From JAVVFH01 sp032250585 (GTDB lineage Bacteria; Pseudomonadota; Gammaproteobacteria; Xanthomonadales; SZUA-36), in the NCBI GenBank assembly GCA_032250585.1, contig JAVVFH010000168.1:1-7544 (forward strand): DNA of 7,544 nt, written 5' to 3'. The position numbers and the translations under genes are program-made. Below the pieces are notes generated by a model. That model did not search any database, was not told where the DNA came from, and saw only the letters and a program-made list of their open reading frames with translations. Numbering within the stretch: the first letter of the stretch is position 1; each line of letters starts with the position of its first letter. Shown piece by piece: positions 1 to 6,131 of the stretch.

Positions 1-113
1 CCGAGGACGTTATGGCCAAGATCTGCAATCTCCTGAACGGGGCAGTGCTGCAGATCGGTGGTGATGCCACCACCGGGCGCGGGCTGGTGCTGGCCAAAGT
101 GGTTCGGGGGTAG
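1..113 (+). CDS. cmr4: Cmr4 (type III-B RAMP subunit), C-terminal fragment
   Basis: The window opens inside a reading frame (first whole codon at position 3) that ends at TAG 111-113 and encodes about 36 residues. Its end, LQIGGDATTGRG followed by a short beta strand, matches the conserved C-terminus of Cmr4, the Cas7-like backbone subunit of the Cmr complex. In that family several copies coat the crRNA and cut the bound target RNA at regular intervals; the catalytic residue lies in the part missing here. The stop codon is 3 bp before the cmr5 ATG, which is the usual cmr4-cmr5 order. The call rests on a short stretch but is strongly supported by the next gene. Confidence 0.86.
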   Translation, partial: EDVMAKICNLLNGAVLQIGGDATTGRGLVLAKVVRG

Positions 114-116
114 GAC

Positions 117-494
117 ATGCCGCAGCAATCAAATGTAAGACTGACGACCGAGCAGAAGCGCGCCGCGCATGCGTGGAAAAAGGCGACCGAAGGCGTGGCG
201 CGCCATCCCAAGGACTACGTCAGCGACGCCAAGGGCCTGCCGGCGCTGATCATGAACTCTGGCCTGATGCAGGTCATGGCCTTTTTGCAGGGGAAGAACG
301 GCAACCAATACAAACTGTTGGGCTGCCACCTGCGCGACTGGCTGCATCAGCAGATGGGCACGCCACAGGATTTCAAGAAATTCATGAGTCACCTGGCCGC
401 AATGGAAGACAGCCGGCGCTTTCAAGCCATCACCACCGAGGCGCTGGCCTGGCTGAAATGGCTGCGTCAACTGGCACCGGCCGTGGAGCAGTAA
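117..494 (+). CDS. cmr5: Cmr5, small subunit of the type III-B effector complex
   Basis: This 125-residue protein is predicted to be the small alpha-helical (Cas11-type) subunit of the Cmr complex, which stacks along the crRNA-target duplex and has no catalytic role of its own. The N-terminal pattern TTEQKRAAHAWK (about residues 10-21) and AKGLPALIMNSGLMQ (about 38-52), followed by AFLQGK, is characteristic of Cmr5, and the length is normal for the family. The ATG at 117 follows a GGGGG run at 106-110, which can serve as the ribosome-binding site, and lies 3 bp after cmr4. The gene ends at TAA 492-494. The next sense gene, cmr6, begins only at 1189 because a minus-strand toxin-antitoxin pair lies between them; the convergent toxin stops 20 bp away with no obvious terminator in the gap. 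Confidence 0.95.
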   Translation: MPQQSNVRLTTEQKRAAHAWKKATEGVARHPKDYVSDAKGLPALIMNSGLMQVMAFLQGKNGNQYKLLGCHLRDWLHQQMGTPQDFKKFMSHLAAMEDSRRFQAITTEALAWLKWLRQLAPAVEQ

Positions 495-514
495 TGAGCG
501 ATCACGAAGCGCCG

Positions 515-922
515 TCAGTTCAGGCCGCGCAGGTGCGTATAGGCATCGCGCGGCGACAACACGACAAGATTTCGTACTCGGCCCAGGTCGAGCAGCGCCT
601 TGTCACCGGTCACGAACCAGTCGGCACCGCCATCGAGCGCCGCGGCGACAATCCAGACGTCGTCAGGGTCGGGAATGCCCGTGCAGGGTTCGGCGGCGGA
701 TGCAAGAACCTCTGTGTACCGTCGAAAGAAGCGTTCCGCCTCATCCAGTACGTCGGAATCGACGCTGAATTTGTCGCGGGCGATACGGTGAAATTCGGCG
801 AGCACGCGCTCGTCAAGCATGATCTCGGCACTCAGTTCCAGCAGCGCGTCCAGGAGTTCCGCGCACAGTCCGCGACTGAACCGACCGGCGAGCCAGACAT
901 TGGTGTCGACAAAGACCTTCAC
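515..922 (-). CDS. PIN-domain toxin RNase of a VapBC-like module
   Basis: A 135-residue PIN-family protein, predicted to be a metal-dependent endoribonuclease and the toxin of a type II toxin-antitoxin pair. The sequence starts MKVFVDTNVW, and the acidic metal-binding set is visible: D6, E43 (LAEFHR), D87 or D88 (PDPDD) and D107 (VTGDK). Layout and length fit the 'putative toxin, PIN family' group (TIGR00305-like) rather than classic VapC, though this is from memory. The start is GTG at 922-920, overlapping the antitoxin stop (TGA 921-919) as GTGA, so translation is probably coupled. The module is antisense to the cmr operon and separates cmr5 from cmr6. The active-site residues appear intact, so it is probably functional. 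Its cellular RNA target cannot be read from the sequence. Confidence 0.9.
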   Translation of the reverse strand: MKVFVDTNVWLAGRFSRGLCAELLDALLELSAEIMLDERVLAEFHRIARDKFSVDSDVLDEAERFFRRYTEVLASAAEPCTGIPDPDDVWIVAAALDGGADWFVTGDKALLDLGRVRNLVVLSPRDAYTHLRGLN

Positions 923-1137
923 GAAAAATCGCGGAAGAAATCCTCATCCGTCAGGTACCCGGCACGTTCAGCATACGGCTTGAGCATCGCGCGGCTTTTT
1001 CGCAACGCGGCTAGCGCCGATTCGCGCCGCAGCATCTCGCGCACCAGATCGCTTTTGGTGCGTTTCTGCTCGGCTGCCAGTTGGCTCAGGGTTTCGTCCA
1101 AGTCTTTGTCGAGCCGAATGGTGAGGGTTGTAGACAT
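919..1137 (-). CDS. Ribbon-helix-helix antitoxin paired with the PIN toxin
   Basis: A 72-residue protein with a short N-terminal ribbon-helix-helix DNA-binding region (STTLTIRLDKDLDETL then a two-helix part, about residues 2-40) and an acidic C-terminal tail (GYLTDEDFFRDFS). Such tails normally wrap and inhibit the toxin. It is the first gene of the module, as is usual for an antitoxin. The ATG at 1137-1135 is favoured over longer starts because AAGGAG (minus strand, 1152-1147) lies 9 bp upstream and because the RHH strand begins immediately after it. Proteins of this kind usually repress their own promoter, and a tandem 10-bp repeat suitable for this lies just upstream at 1159-1178. It could be described as a CopG- or RelB-like antitoxin; the exact subfamily is uncertain. 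Confidence 0.88.
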   Translation of the reverse strand: MSTTLTIRLDKDLDETLSQLAAEQKRTKSDLVREMLRRESALAALRKSRAMLKPYAERAGYLTDEDFFRDFS

Positions 1138-1158
1138 GTCGATAGGCTCCTTGTCGCT

Positions 1159-1178
1159 TGTAAGACAGTGTAACACAG
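1159..1178. promoter_or_regulatory. Tandem 10-bp repeat, likely antitoxin operator
   Basis: TGTAAGACAG (1159-1168) is followed directly by TGTAACACAG (1169-1178); 9 of 10 bases are identical. A 10-bp period puts both copies on the same face of the helix, as expected for two neighbouring ribbon-helix-helix dimers. The pair covers the predicted -10 box of the antitoxin promoter and reaches into the ribosome-binding site of cmr6 (AGGAG 1177-1181). Autorepression of the toxin-antitoxin genes is the simplest reading. Binding is inferred, not shown. Confidence 0.45.
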
Positions 1179-1195
1179 GAGTCATCTGATGTCGA
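1167..1195 (-). promoter_or_regulatory. Predicted sigma70-type promoter of the toxin-antitoxin pair
   Basis: Read on the minus strand, TCGACA (1195-1190) and TACACT (1172-1167) are separated by exactly 17 bp. They match the -35 consensus at 5 of 6 positions and the -10 consensus at 4 of 6. Transcription would start near 1160, about 23 bases before the antitoxin ATG and just upstream of its AAGGAG. The -35 box covers the first codons of cmr6 on the other strand, so the two genes share this DNA. This is a prediction from consensus only. Confidence 0.45.
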
Positions 1196-2295
1196 TTGCC
1201 GCCATTCCCGCCTACCTGAAAAACCACGACCATGCGCTCGCCTCGCCCGCGCTGCGCTTTGGTCTGTTGTTGCCGGTCTGGAAGCCGGATTTTTCCGACA
1301 CCGAAAATGACAACACACAGGCCTGGCAGCTGGCCTGTCCGCTCAACACGGCCGATCAATCCCTGATGGACGCGCTCGGGGCGCGCCAGTCGGCCCTGCG
1401 CGATTGCCTGCTGCAGCGGGATTGTCTGGCCAACTTCGATGCGGTCTCGACGGCGCCATTTGCCACCGGGCTGGGCAACGAGCATCCGCTGGAAAACGGT
1501 TTTGCCTTTCTTCATCCCTACGGCCTGCCATACCTGCCCGGCAGCGGGGTCAAGGGTGTGCTGCGCCAAGCCGCGCGCGAACTGGCCGCGGGCATGTGGG
1601 GTGAAACCCGGGGCTGGACTCCGGAAGCGATAACGATTCTATTCGGTGCCGAAGATCCCAGCAACGCCAGGCGCGGTGCGCTGATGTTTCACGACGTGAT
1701 CCCGCGGGTTCGCGCGAGCAAACTTCTGGTCGAAGTCATGACCCCGCATCAGCAGCACTATTACCAGAATTGTGAGGCACCACACGATTCCGGAACGCCG
1801 GTGCCGATCAAGTTCCTGACCGTGCCCCCGGGTACCGGATTTTCTTTTCTGATCGGCTGCAATCCAGCGTTGCGCAAGCACGACGGACTCGATCTGGACA
1901 GTGAAGCCGAATGGAAGCGGCTGCTCGTAGCAGCTTTTGAACATGCCTTCGACTGGCTGGGCTTCGGTGCCAAAACGGCGGTGGGCTATGGCGCAATGCA
2001 GCATCTGAGCGAGGAGCAAATCGAATCGCAGCGCCGGCAACAGCAAGCCGATCGGCTGCGGTGCGCCTGGGTCGACGAGACCATCGAGCGCCTTCATCAG
2101 CAGCACAACACGCCGCAAGAAGCCGTTCTGCGCGGAAAGCTGTTGGCTGAAGCCTGGCAGCAGCTGGACGATGCCCCACTCAAATCAAATGCGCTGGCCG
2201 ATATTCGAAACCGCTGGAAGCGCGAAGACTGGTGGGGGTCTCCTCCGGGCAAGGCCGCCAAAAAGGCCAAGGCCATTTACGCAGAACAACAATGA
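1189..2295 (+). CDS. cmr6: Cmr6, RAMP subunit of the type III-B complex
   Basis: A 368-residue RAMP protein, predicted to cap the backbone of the Cmr complex at the end away from the crRNA tag. The start MSIAAIPAYL and LRFGLLLPVW (about 22-31) are typical of Cmr6. The glycine-rich RAMP loop PGSGVKGVLR is at 117-126, and a second glycine-rich motif, LGFGAKTAVGYG, is at 257-268. Residues from about 275 to the end are helical, Gln- and Lys-rich, and somewhat longer than the shortest family members. The ATG at 1189 has AGGAG at 1177-1181, 7 bp upstream. It also overlaps the TGA (1187-1189) of a sense reading frame that stays open through the antisense toxin-antitoxin genes. The gene ends ATGA with csx1-csx16 (2292-2295), so these two are almost certainly co-translated. 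Confidence 0.96.
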   Translation: MSIAAIPAYLKNHDHALASPALRFGLLLPVWKPDFSDTENDNTQAWQLACPLNTADQSLMDALGARQSALRDCLLQRDCLANFDAVSTAPFATGLGNEHPLENGFAFLHPYGLPYLPGSGVKGVLRQAARELAAGMWGETRGWTPEAITILFGAEDPSNARRGALMFHDVIPRVRASKLLVEVMTPHQQHYYQNCEAPHDSGTPVPIKFLTVPPGTGFSFLIGCNPALRKHDGLDLDSEAEWKRLLVAAFEHAFDWLGFGAKTAVGYGAMQHLSEEQIESQRRQQQADRLRCAWVDETIERLHQQHNTPQEAVLRGKLLAEAWQQLDDAPLKSNALADIRNRWKREDWWGSPPGKAAKKAKAIYAEQQ

Positions 2296-3863
2296 CCGAC
2301 ACGAACGATCGCAGGCTGGTTACCTTTCTCGGTACCGGCGACTATCAATCCGCACGCTACGACTGGCCCGGGTTGGGTACGGCCGAACCCACGTCTTATA
2401 TCTGCGCGGCCCTGGCGCGGTTGTGGCAGCCGGTTCGCATCCATGTGTTGGCTACCCCGGGAGCTCGACAGCACCATGAGGCCGGCCTGATTCAGGCGCT
2501 GTCGGCAGCGGGTGCGCCCGCGCCAGATTTTTGCGACATTCGCTCCGGTCGCAGCGAGCCGGGTTTGTGGCAGCAGTTTCAAACCCTGATCGGGCTTCTG
2601 GGCAACGAGCAGGATCGTAGCAATGGGTGTGAGGTGCTGCTCGACATCACCCACGGCTTGCGTGCCCAGCCTTTCTTTGCCGGTGCGGTGATCGGCCTGT
2701 TGCAGGCCATTGGCCGGCGGCCTGATGAACTCAGCGTGGTTTACGCCGAACTTCGCCGGGATGAGGAGCTCTCTCCGGTCTGGCGCCTGGACCTGTTCAT
2801 CAACCTGCTCGAATGGTCCCAGGCACTGCGGCTGTTTTTGGATACCGGTGTGGCAGGCCCCGTAGTCGATCTGGGCCGGCGCGCGCAGCGGCAGGAATCG
2901 GAACGGATCCGTGCTGCCGGCAAGCGCGAGTTCCCGCAATTTTCGAAGCTGGTCAAGGCCATCGAGGATTTTTCTGACGATCTGGCCACGATCCGCGTCG
3001 CCGCCGTGATCACCGGTTACGCACAGGACGATACCCGAAAAACCGGCGCTGTCGGCAGCGCGCGGCGTCTTCTCAACACGATCGACGCTTGCCAACGGGA
3101 AGTGTCGGACAAGCTCCCACCGCTGGCGCTGATCCTGAACCGACTCAGCGAAACCGTGCGGCCCCTTGCGGCCGAGCGACTGGCTGGCGGGGATGGCCAG
3201 TCCGCCATGCTCGCGCTGGCCCGACGCTATCTCGATCTCGGCCGTTTTCCCGAAGCCGCGGTCGTGCTGCGCGAGGCTCGGGTCAGTCGCCATGGTGCGG
3301 ATCGCCGAGCCGTCGAAATCAATTCCCCGGAATTCGATGAGGACCAGCGCAAGGCGGCCAACCGTCGCTTTGGCCTGTACGACCCCGACGCCAGGACCAT
3401 CGCCGATTTGCGCAACGACATTGAGCATGGCGGCTTCCGCCGGCAACCGCAGGCGGCCAAGGCACTCAAGCAGCGCATTGACAAACTGATCGAAGCGCCT
3501 GCGGCAGGCGAAGTGGATCCAGAAAGATCGCAAGTGCCACCCGCCCGGATCATCCTCGTCTCGCGCCACCCTGGCGCGCGTGACTGGCTGGAAAAGCAGG
3601 GCCTGAAGTTTGACCGGCAGTTCGAACACCTGGAACCCGCGGCCATCCAGCCCCGTGATGCTGTTATCGGCACCTTCCCTATCCATCTGGCTGCTGCGCT
3701 GTGCGACCGTGGTGCGCGGGTCATCTTCCTTTCCCTGGATTTGCCACCCGATTTGCGCGGCCGCGAACTCGAGGCCGATCAACTGGCCGCCTGCAATCCG
3801 CGCTTGGAAGAATTCCAGGTCAAGAGACTGGGTGTGTTTGCCACGGCAAGGCATTCGGCATGA
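2292..3863 (+). CDS. csx1: Csx1-type CARF-HEPN ribonuclease fused to Csx16
   Basis: A 523-residue fusion. Residues about 8-190 form a CARF domain of the old Csx2/TIGR02221 type, with FLGTGDYQ (12-19), the conserved DITHG (118-122) and DLFINLLEW (167-175); this part should bind cyclic oligoadenylate. Residues about 195-400 form the HEPN half, with the RNase motif RNDIEH (R374-H379, R-x4-H). After a Pro/Ala-rich linker (about 401-418), residues 419-515 match the whole Csx16 family: VSRHPGARDWL (423-433), FEHL (444-447), DAVIGTFPIHLAA (456-468), SLDLPPDLRGREL (481-493) and a closing RLEEF (504-508). Csx16 normally occurs as a separate small type III accessory protein of about 100 residues and has been proposed to be a ring nuclease. 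The inferred role is an alarm-activated RNase that may also destroy its own activator. The start at ATG 2292 overlaps the cmr6 stop; longer in-frame starts lie inside cmr6. The stop overlaps the cas6 start. Confidence 0.93.
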   Translation: MTDTNDRRLVTFLGTGDYQSARYDWPGLGTAEPTSYICAALARLWQPVRIHVLATPGARQHHEAGLIQALSAAGAPAPDFCDIRSGRSEPGLWQQFQTLIGLLGNEQDRSNGCEVLLDITHGLRAQPFFAGAVIGLLQAIGRRPDELSVVYAELRRDEELSPVWRLDLFINLLEWSQALRLFLDTGVAGPVVDLGRRAQRQESERIRAAGKREFPQFSKLVKAIEDFSDDLATIRVAAVITGYAQDDTRKTGAVGSARRLLNTIDACQREVSDKLPPLALILNRLSETVRPLAAERLAGGDGQSAMLALARRYLDLGRFPEAAVVLREARVSRHGADRRAVEINSPEFDEDQRKAANRRFGLYDPDARTIADLRNDIEHGGFRRQPQAAKALKQRIDKLIEAPAAGEVDPERSQVPPARIILVSRHPGARDWLEKQGLKFDRQFEHLEPAAIQPRDAVIGTFPIHLAAALCDRGARVIFLSLDLPPDLRGRELEADQLAACNPRLEEFQVKRLGVFATARHSA

Positions 3864-4813
3864 CCGGGCAGCAGCAGAAGCCGCACCGCAACTCAGCGGA
3901 TCGCCCACGGGTATCCGCTCACGCCTTCCCCATCCTTACCGTTGGCCGCTATCGCCTGCGCTTTGTCGCCCGCACGAGTGGGTCTCTTCCGCAGTGGGCC
4001 GGATCGACCTGGCGTGGCGCTTTCGGGCACGCGCTCAAGCAATCCGTTTGCGTAACCGGCATGAAACACTGTGCGCCCTGTCCCCTGTTCGCGCGCTGCA
4101 CTCACACGCGCCTTTTCGAAACTCCGCCGCCGTCCGGACAGGGCAAGATGCGCAAGTACACCAGCGCACCGCGCCCCTATGTGCTGCTGCCCGATGCGGG
4201 TGGCACCATCGAAGAGGGTGGACGCTTTGGCTTGGAACTTCGTCTGTTCGGCTCGGCCAATAAACATCGCGATCTGGTTGTCCAGGCGCTGGAACGTTCA
4301 GCCTGGAAAGGCCTGGGCAAATCGAGGCTGCGCTTCGAGTCAAGCGGGCCGGTTGAAGCGCAGATCAACAGCTTGGACATGACGCCCGGCAAGGATCTGC
4401 CGGTTTTGAGCGGCGATCTACGTATTCAGTTACTAACCCCGTTGCGAATTCGCGTTCGCAACCATTATGTCGGCCCTGCCGACCTGAGCTTTGGTGATTT
4501 CTTTTCGATCCTGCTGCGCAGGTTGTCCATGCTCTGCAGCTTTCATGAAAAGCGCCCTTTTGAGACCGATTTCAGGGCGCTGGTCAGCCAGGCGCACTCG
4601 ATCGAGTGGCAAGAAGCCGCGCTGGAACTGGTACGCCTCAAGCGCTACTCCAGCCGCCAGCACAGCGCGCTGGACATGAGCGGCCTTTCTGGCCGCCTGT
4701 CGCTTGCCTGCCATGACGCCGAACCCTTCCTGCCCTGGCTCTGGCTGGGCCAATATACGCTGCTCGGCCGCGGCTGCGTCATGGGTCTGGGCCAGTATAC
4801 GCTGGACCACTGA
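3860..4813 (+). CDS. cas6: Cas6, pre-crRNA processing endoribonuclease
   Basis: A 317-residue RAMP protein predicted to cut the CRISPR transcript within each repeat and so supply crRNAs to the Cmr complex. The N-terminal ferredoxin-like part has WRGAFGHAL (51-59), followed by four cysteines C64, C71, C74 and C80 (VCVTGMKHCAPCPLFARC), a cluster common in this Cas6 subfamily that could hold a metal or iron-sulfur centre. The C-terminus ends with the glycine-rich RAMP signature LLGRGCVMGLGQYTL (301-315). I cannot assign the catalytic histidine with confidence. The ATG at 3860 overlaps the previous stop as ATGA; an in-frame start at 3701 lies inside csx16 and is rejected. A 93-bp gap follows before cas2. 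Confidence 0.91.
   Translation: MTGQQQKPHRNSADRPRVSAHAFPILTVGRYRLRFVARTSGSLPQWAGSTWRGAFGHALKQSVCVTGMKHCAPCPLFARCTHTRLFETPPPSGQGKMRKYTSAPRPYVLLPDAGGTIEEGGRFGLELRLFGSANKHRDLVVQALERSAWKGLGKSRLRFESSGPVEAQINSLDMTPGKDLPVLSGDLRIQLLTPLRIRVRNHYVGPADLSFGDFFSILLRRLSMLCSFHEKRPFETDFRALVSQAHSIEWQEAALELVRLKRYSSRQHSALDMSGLSGRLSLACHDAEPFLPWLWLGQYTLLGRGCVMGLGQYTLDH
4745..4804 (+). repeat. Short in-frame direct repeat at the end of cas6
   Basis: The 18-base string CTGGGCCAATATACGCTG (4745-4762) recurs at 4787-4804 with one change (A to G). The copies are 42 bp apart, an exact 14 codons, and both encode LGQYTL. They frame the glycine-rich RAMP loop LGRGCVMG. The protein pattern is close to what Cas6 C-termini normally show, so function is probably not changed. 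The near-identical DNA, including the same synonymous codons, is the unusual part. Confidence 0.85.
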
Positions 4814-4906
4814 ACCCGTTGCAAGCTTGCCGTTTGTACAGCCGTGAACCCAGTCTCTTATGCTGTATCCATCCGATCACAGCCATTAACGAGAGGCGCC
4901 TTGCCA
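4814..4906 (+). promoter_or_regulatory. Gap before adaptation genes with candidate promoter
   Basis: This is the longest untranslated gap between same-strand genes in the cas cluster. It holds a perfect 10-bp palindrome, GCAAGCTTGC (4821-4830), and a possible sigma70 promoter, TGTACA (4835-4840), 18 bp, TATGCT (4859-4864), each box matching 4 of 6. Transcription would begin near 4871. GAGAGG (4891-4896) is the ribosome-binding site of cas2. The palindrome has no loop and no T-run after it, so it is more like a regulator site than a terminator. It may allow the adaptation genes to be expressed separately from the interference genes; all of this is consensus matching only. Confidence 0.3.
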
Positions 4907-5188
4907 ATGGAAACCCGCCAACATATTGCAGCATACGACATCGCCTCCGGGCAACGCCTGCGGGCCGCACTGAATATCCTGCTGGACTATGCGGTCGGCC
5001 GCCAGAAGTCGGTATTCGAGTGCGAACTGGATGCGGCGCGCTGGGATGAACTCCAGGCGCGCATGAAAGAACTGGTCGAGCCGGCCGAGGATCGCTTTCT
5101 GATGCTGCCGGCCTCGATGGTCCGGCCGTGGGACACGCTCGGAATCGCACCGTGCCACGACCGGCGTGACTTCTTCCTGATCGAGTAA
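4907..5188 (+). CDS. cas2: Cas2, adaptation complex subunit
   Basis: A 93-residue Cas2, of normal length. HIAAYDIASGQRLRAAL (6-22) carries the conserved first-strand aspartate (D11 in YDI), and QKSVFECEL (33-41) is the family hallmark. Cas2 dimers bridge two Cas1 dimers and hold the prespacer during integration. The ATG at 4907 is preferred over the in-frame GTG at 4844, because GAGAGG lies 10 bp before it and the YDI strand then falls at its usual distance from the N-terminus. The stop TAA (5186-5188) is 4 bp before cas1, so the two are surely co-expressed. This Cas2 is distinct in sequence from the one at 6919. Confidence 0.93.
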   Translation: METRQHIAAYDIASGQRLRAALNILLDYAVGRQKSVFECELDAARWDELQARMKELVEPAEDRFLMLPASMVRPWDTLGIAPCHDRRDFFLIE

Positions 5189-5192
5189 CGCC

Positions 5193-6131
5193 ATGAGCAC
5201 GGTGTATCTGGATCGCAAGCATCTTGAAATCGACGTGACCGGCGGCTGCCTGACCGTCAGCCCGGCACCGCGTGGCCGCGGCAGTATTCCCCTGAACCTG
5301 ATCACCCGGCTGGTGCTGTGCGGACGGGTCCGGCTCAACAGCGCCGCACTGGCCGGCCTTTCCGACCGCGGGATCGCTGTGATCTGTCTGGCCGGGCGCA
5401 ATCACCGCCGGGTCGCTCAGCTTGGCGGCGTGACCGGTAATGATGCAAGGAGACGTATTGATCAGTTCAAGGTTGGCGTCAACCCGGCGCTTCGATTGCT
5501 GCTGGCGCGTCAAGTGGTTGCCGCAAAAATCCGTGCCGCATTGCGGGAAATCGAACTGCTGCTTGACCGGCGACCCGCACTGCGCCGCCACCTGGTCAAG
5601 GCGCGCCGCACGCTGATCCGCATCACCGCACAGATTGACCAGGCGGAACTCGACTCATTGCTGGGTCTGGAAGGTGCTGCCGCGGCCGCCTGGTTTCGGG
5701 CGCTGAGCGCAGTGTTTCCCGAATCCCTTGGCTTCAAAGGCCGTAACCGGCGGCCGCCGCGTGATCCCGTCAATGCTGTGTTGTCGCTGGCCTACACCCT
5801 GCTGCACGCCGAGGCGGTTGCCGCCTGTTACGGACATGGCTTGGACCCCATGCTCGGGTTTTTGCACGAGCCGGCCCCGGGCCGTGAGTCGCTGGCCTGT
5901 GATTTGATCGAACCCTTGCGCCCACGCGTCGACGGCCGGGTGGTAGAACTGTTCGCCAGCCAGGGGCTGGAAGAGACCCACCTCACCCATAGCGATGCAG
6001 GCTGCCGGCTCGACAAGACCGGGCGCAGACACTTCTACCAATGGTGGGAAACGATAGCGCCATCGTACCGCCGCTACCTGCGCACAGGTGGCCATCAGCT
6101 GATCCATCGCCTGTCGGAGCTCGTGCAATGA
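5193..6131 (+). CDS. cas1: Cas1 integrase with intact catalytic residues
   Basis: A 312-residue Cas1, the metal-dependent enzyme that inserts new spacers at the leader end of the array. The N-terminal beta domain (about 1-75) contains SIPLNLITRLVLCGRVRLNSAAL-type strands, and the helical catalytic domain has the expected metal ligands: E160 (LGLEGAAAAAWF), H225 (GFLHEP), D237 and E240 (SLACDLIEPLRP). The H-to-D spacing of 12 agrees with many Cas1 proteins of the type I-C/III kind. The gene begins 4 bp after cas2 and its stop overlaps the next ATG (ATGA 6128-6131). There is no reverse transcriptase or Cas6 domain fused to it. Nothing suggests loss of activity. Confidence 0.97.
   Translation: MSTVYLDRKHLEIDVTGGCLTVSPAPRGRGSIPLNLITRLVLCGRVRLNSAALAGLSDRGIAVICLAGRNHRRVAQLGGVTGNDARRRIDQFKVGVNPALRLLLARQVVAAKIRAALREIELLLDRRPALRRHLVKARRTLIRITAQIDQAELDSLLGLEGAAAAAWFRALSAVFPESLGFKGRNRRPPRDPVNAVLSLAYTLLHAEAVAACYGHGLDPMLGFLHEPAPGRESLACDLIEPLRPRVDGRVVELFASQGLEETHLTHSDAGCRLDKTGRRHFYQWWETIAPSYRRYLRTGGHQLIHRLSELVQ

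Noticed and set aside
494..1189. Sense protein of 231 residues between cmr5 and cmr6
   Set aside because: Its sequence is the low-complexity Ser/Arg-rich shadow of the antitoxin and PIN genes on the other strand. I keep it as an observation about coupling, not as a gene.
919..1569. Longer antitoxin reaching back into cmr6
   Set aside because: The RHH strand starts directly after the ATG at 1137, which has AAGGAG upstream; the extension is antisense to conserved Cmr6 motifs.
2277..3908. Open frame of 543 codons on the minus strand
   Set aside because: It is antisense to the csx1-csx16 fusion, whose + strand frame carries recognisable CARF, HEPN and Csx16 motifs. The minus-strand product shows no family pattern, and long mirror frames are common in GC-rich coding DNA.
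4814..4850. Terminator after cas6
   Set aside because: GCAAGCTTGC has no loop and no run of T after it, so it does not fit a Rho-independent terminator.
4844..4906. Longer Cas2 starting at GTG 4844
   Set aside because: The added 21 residues do not resemble Cas2, and the ATG at 4907 has a good ribosome-binding site at the right distance.
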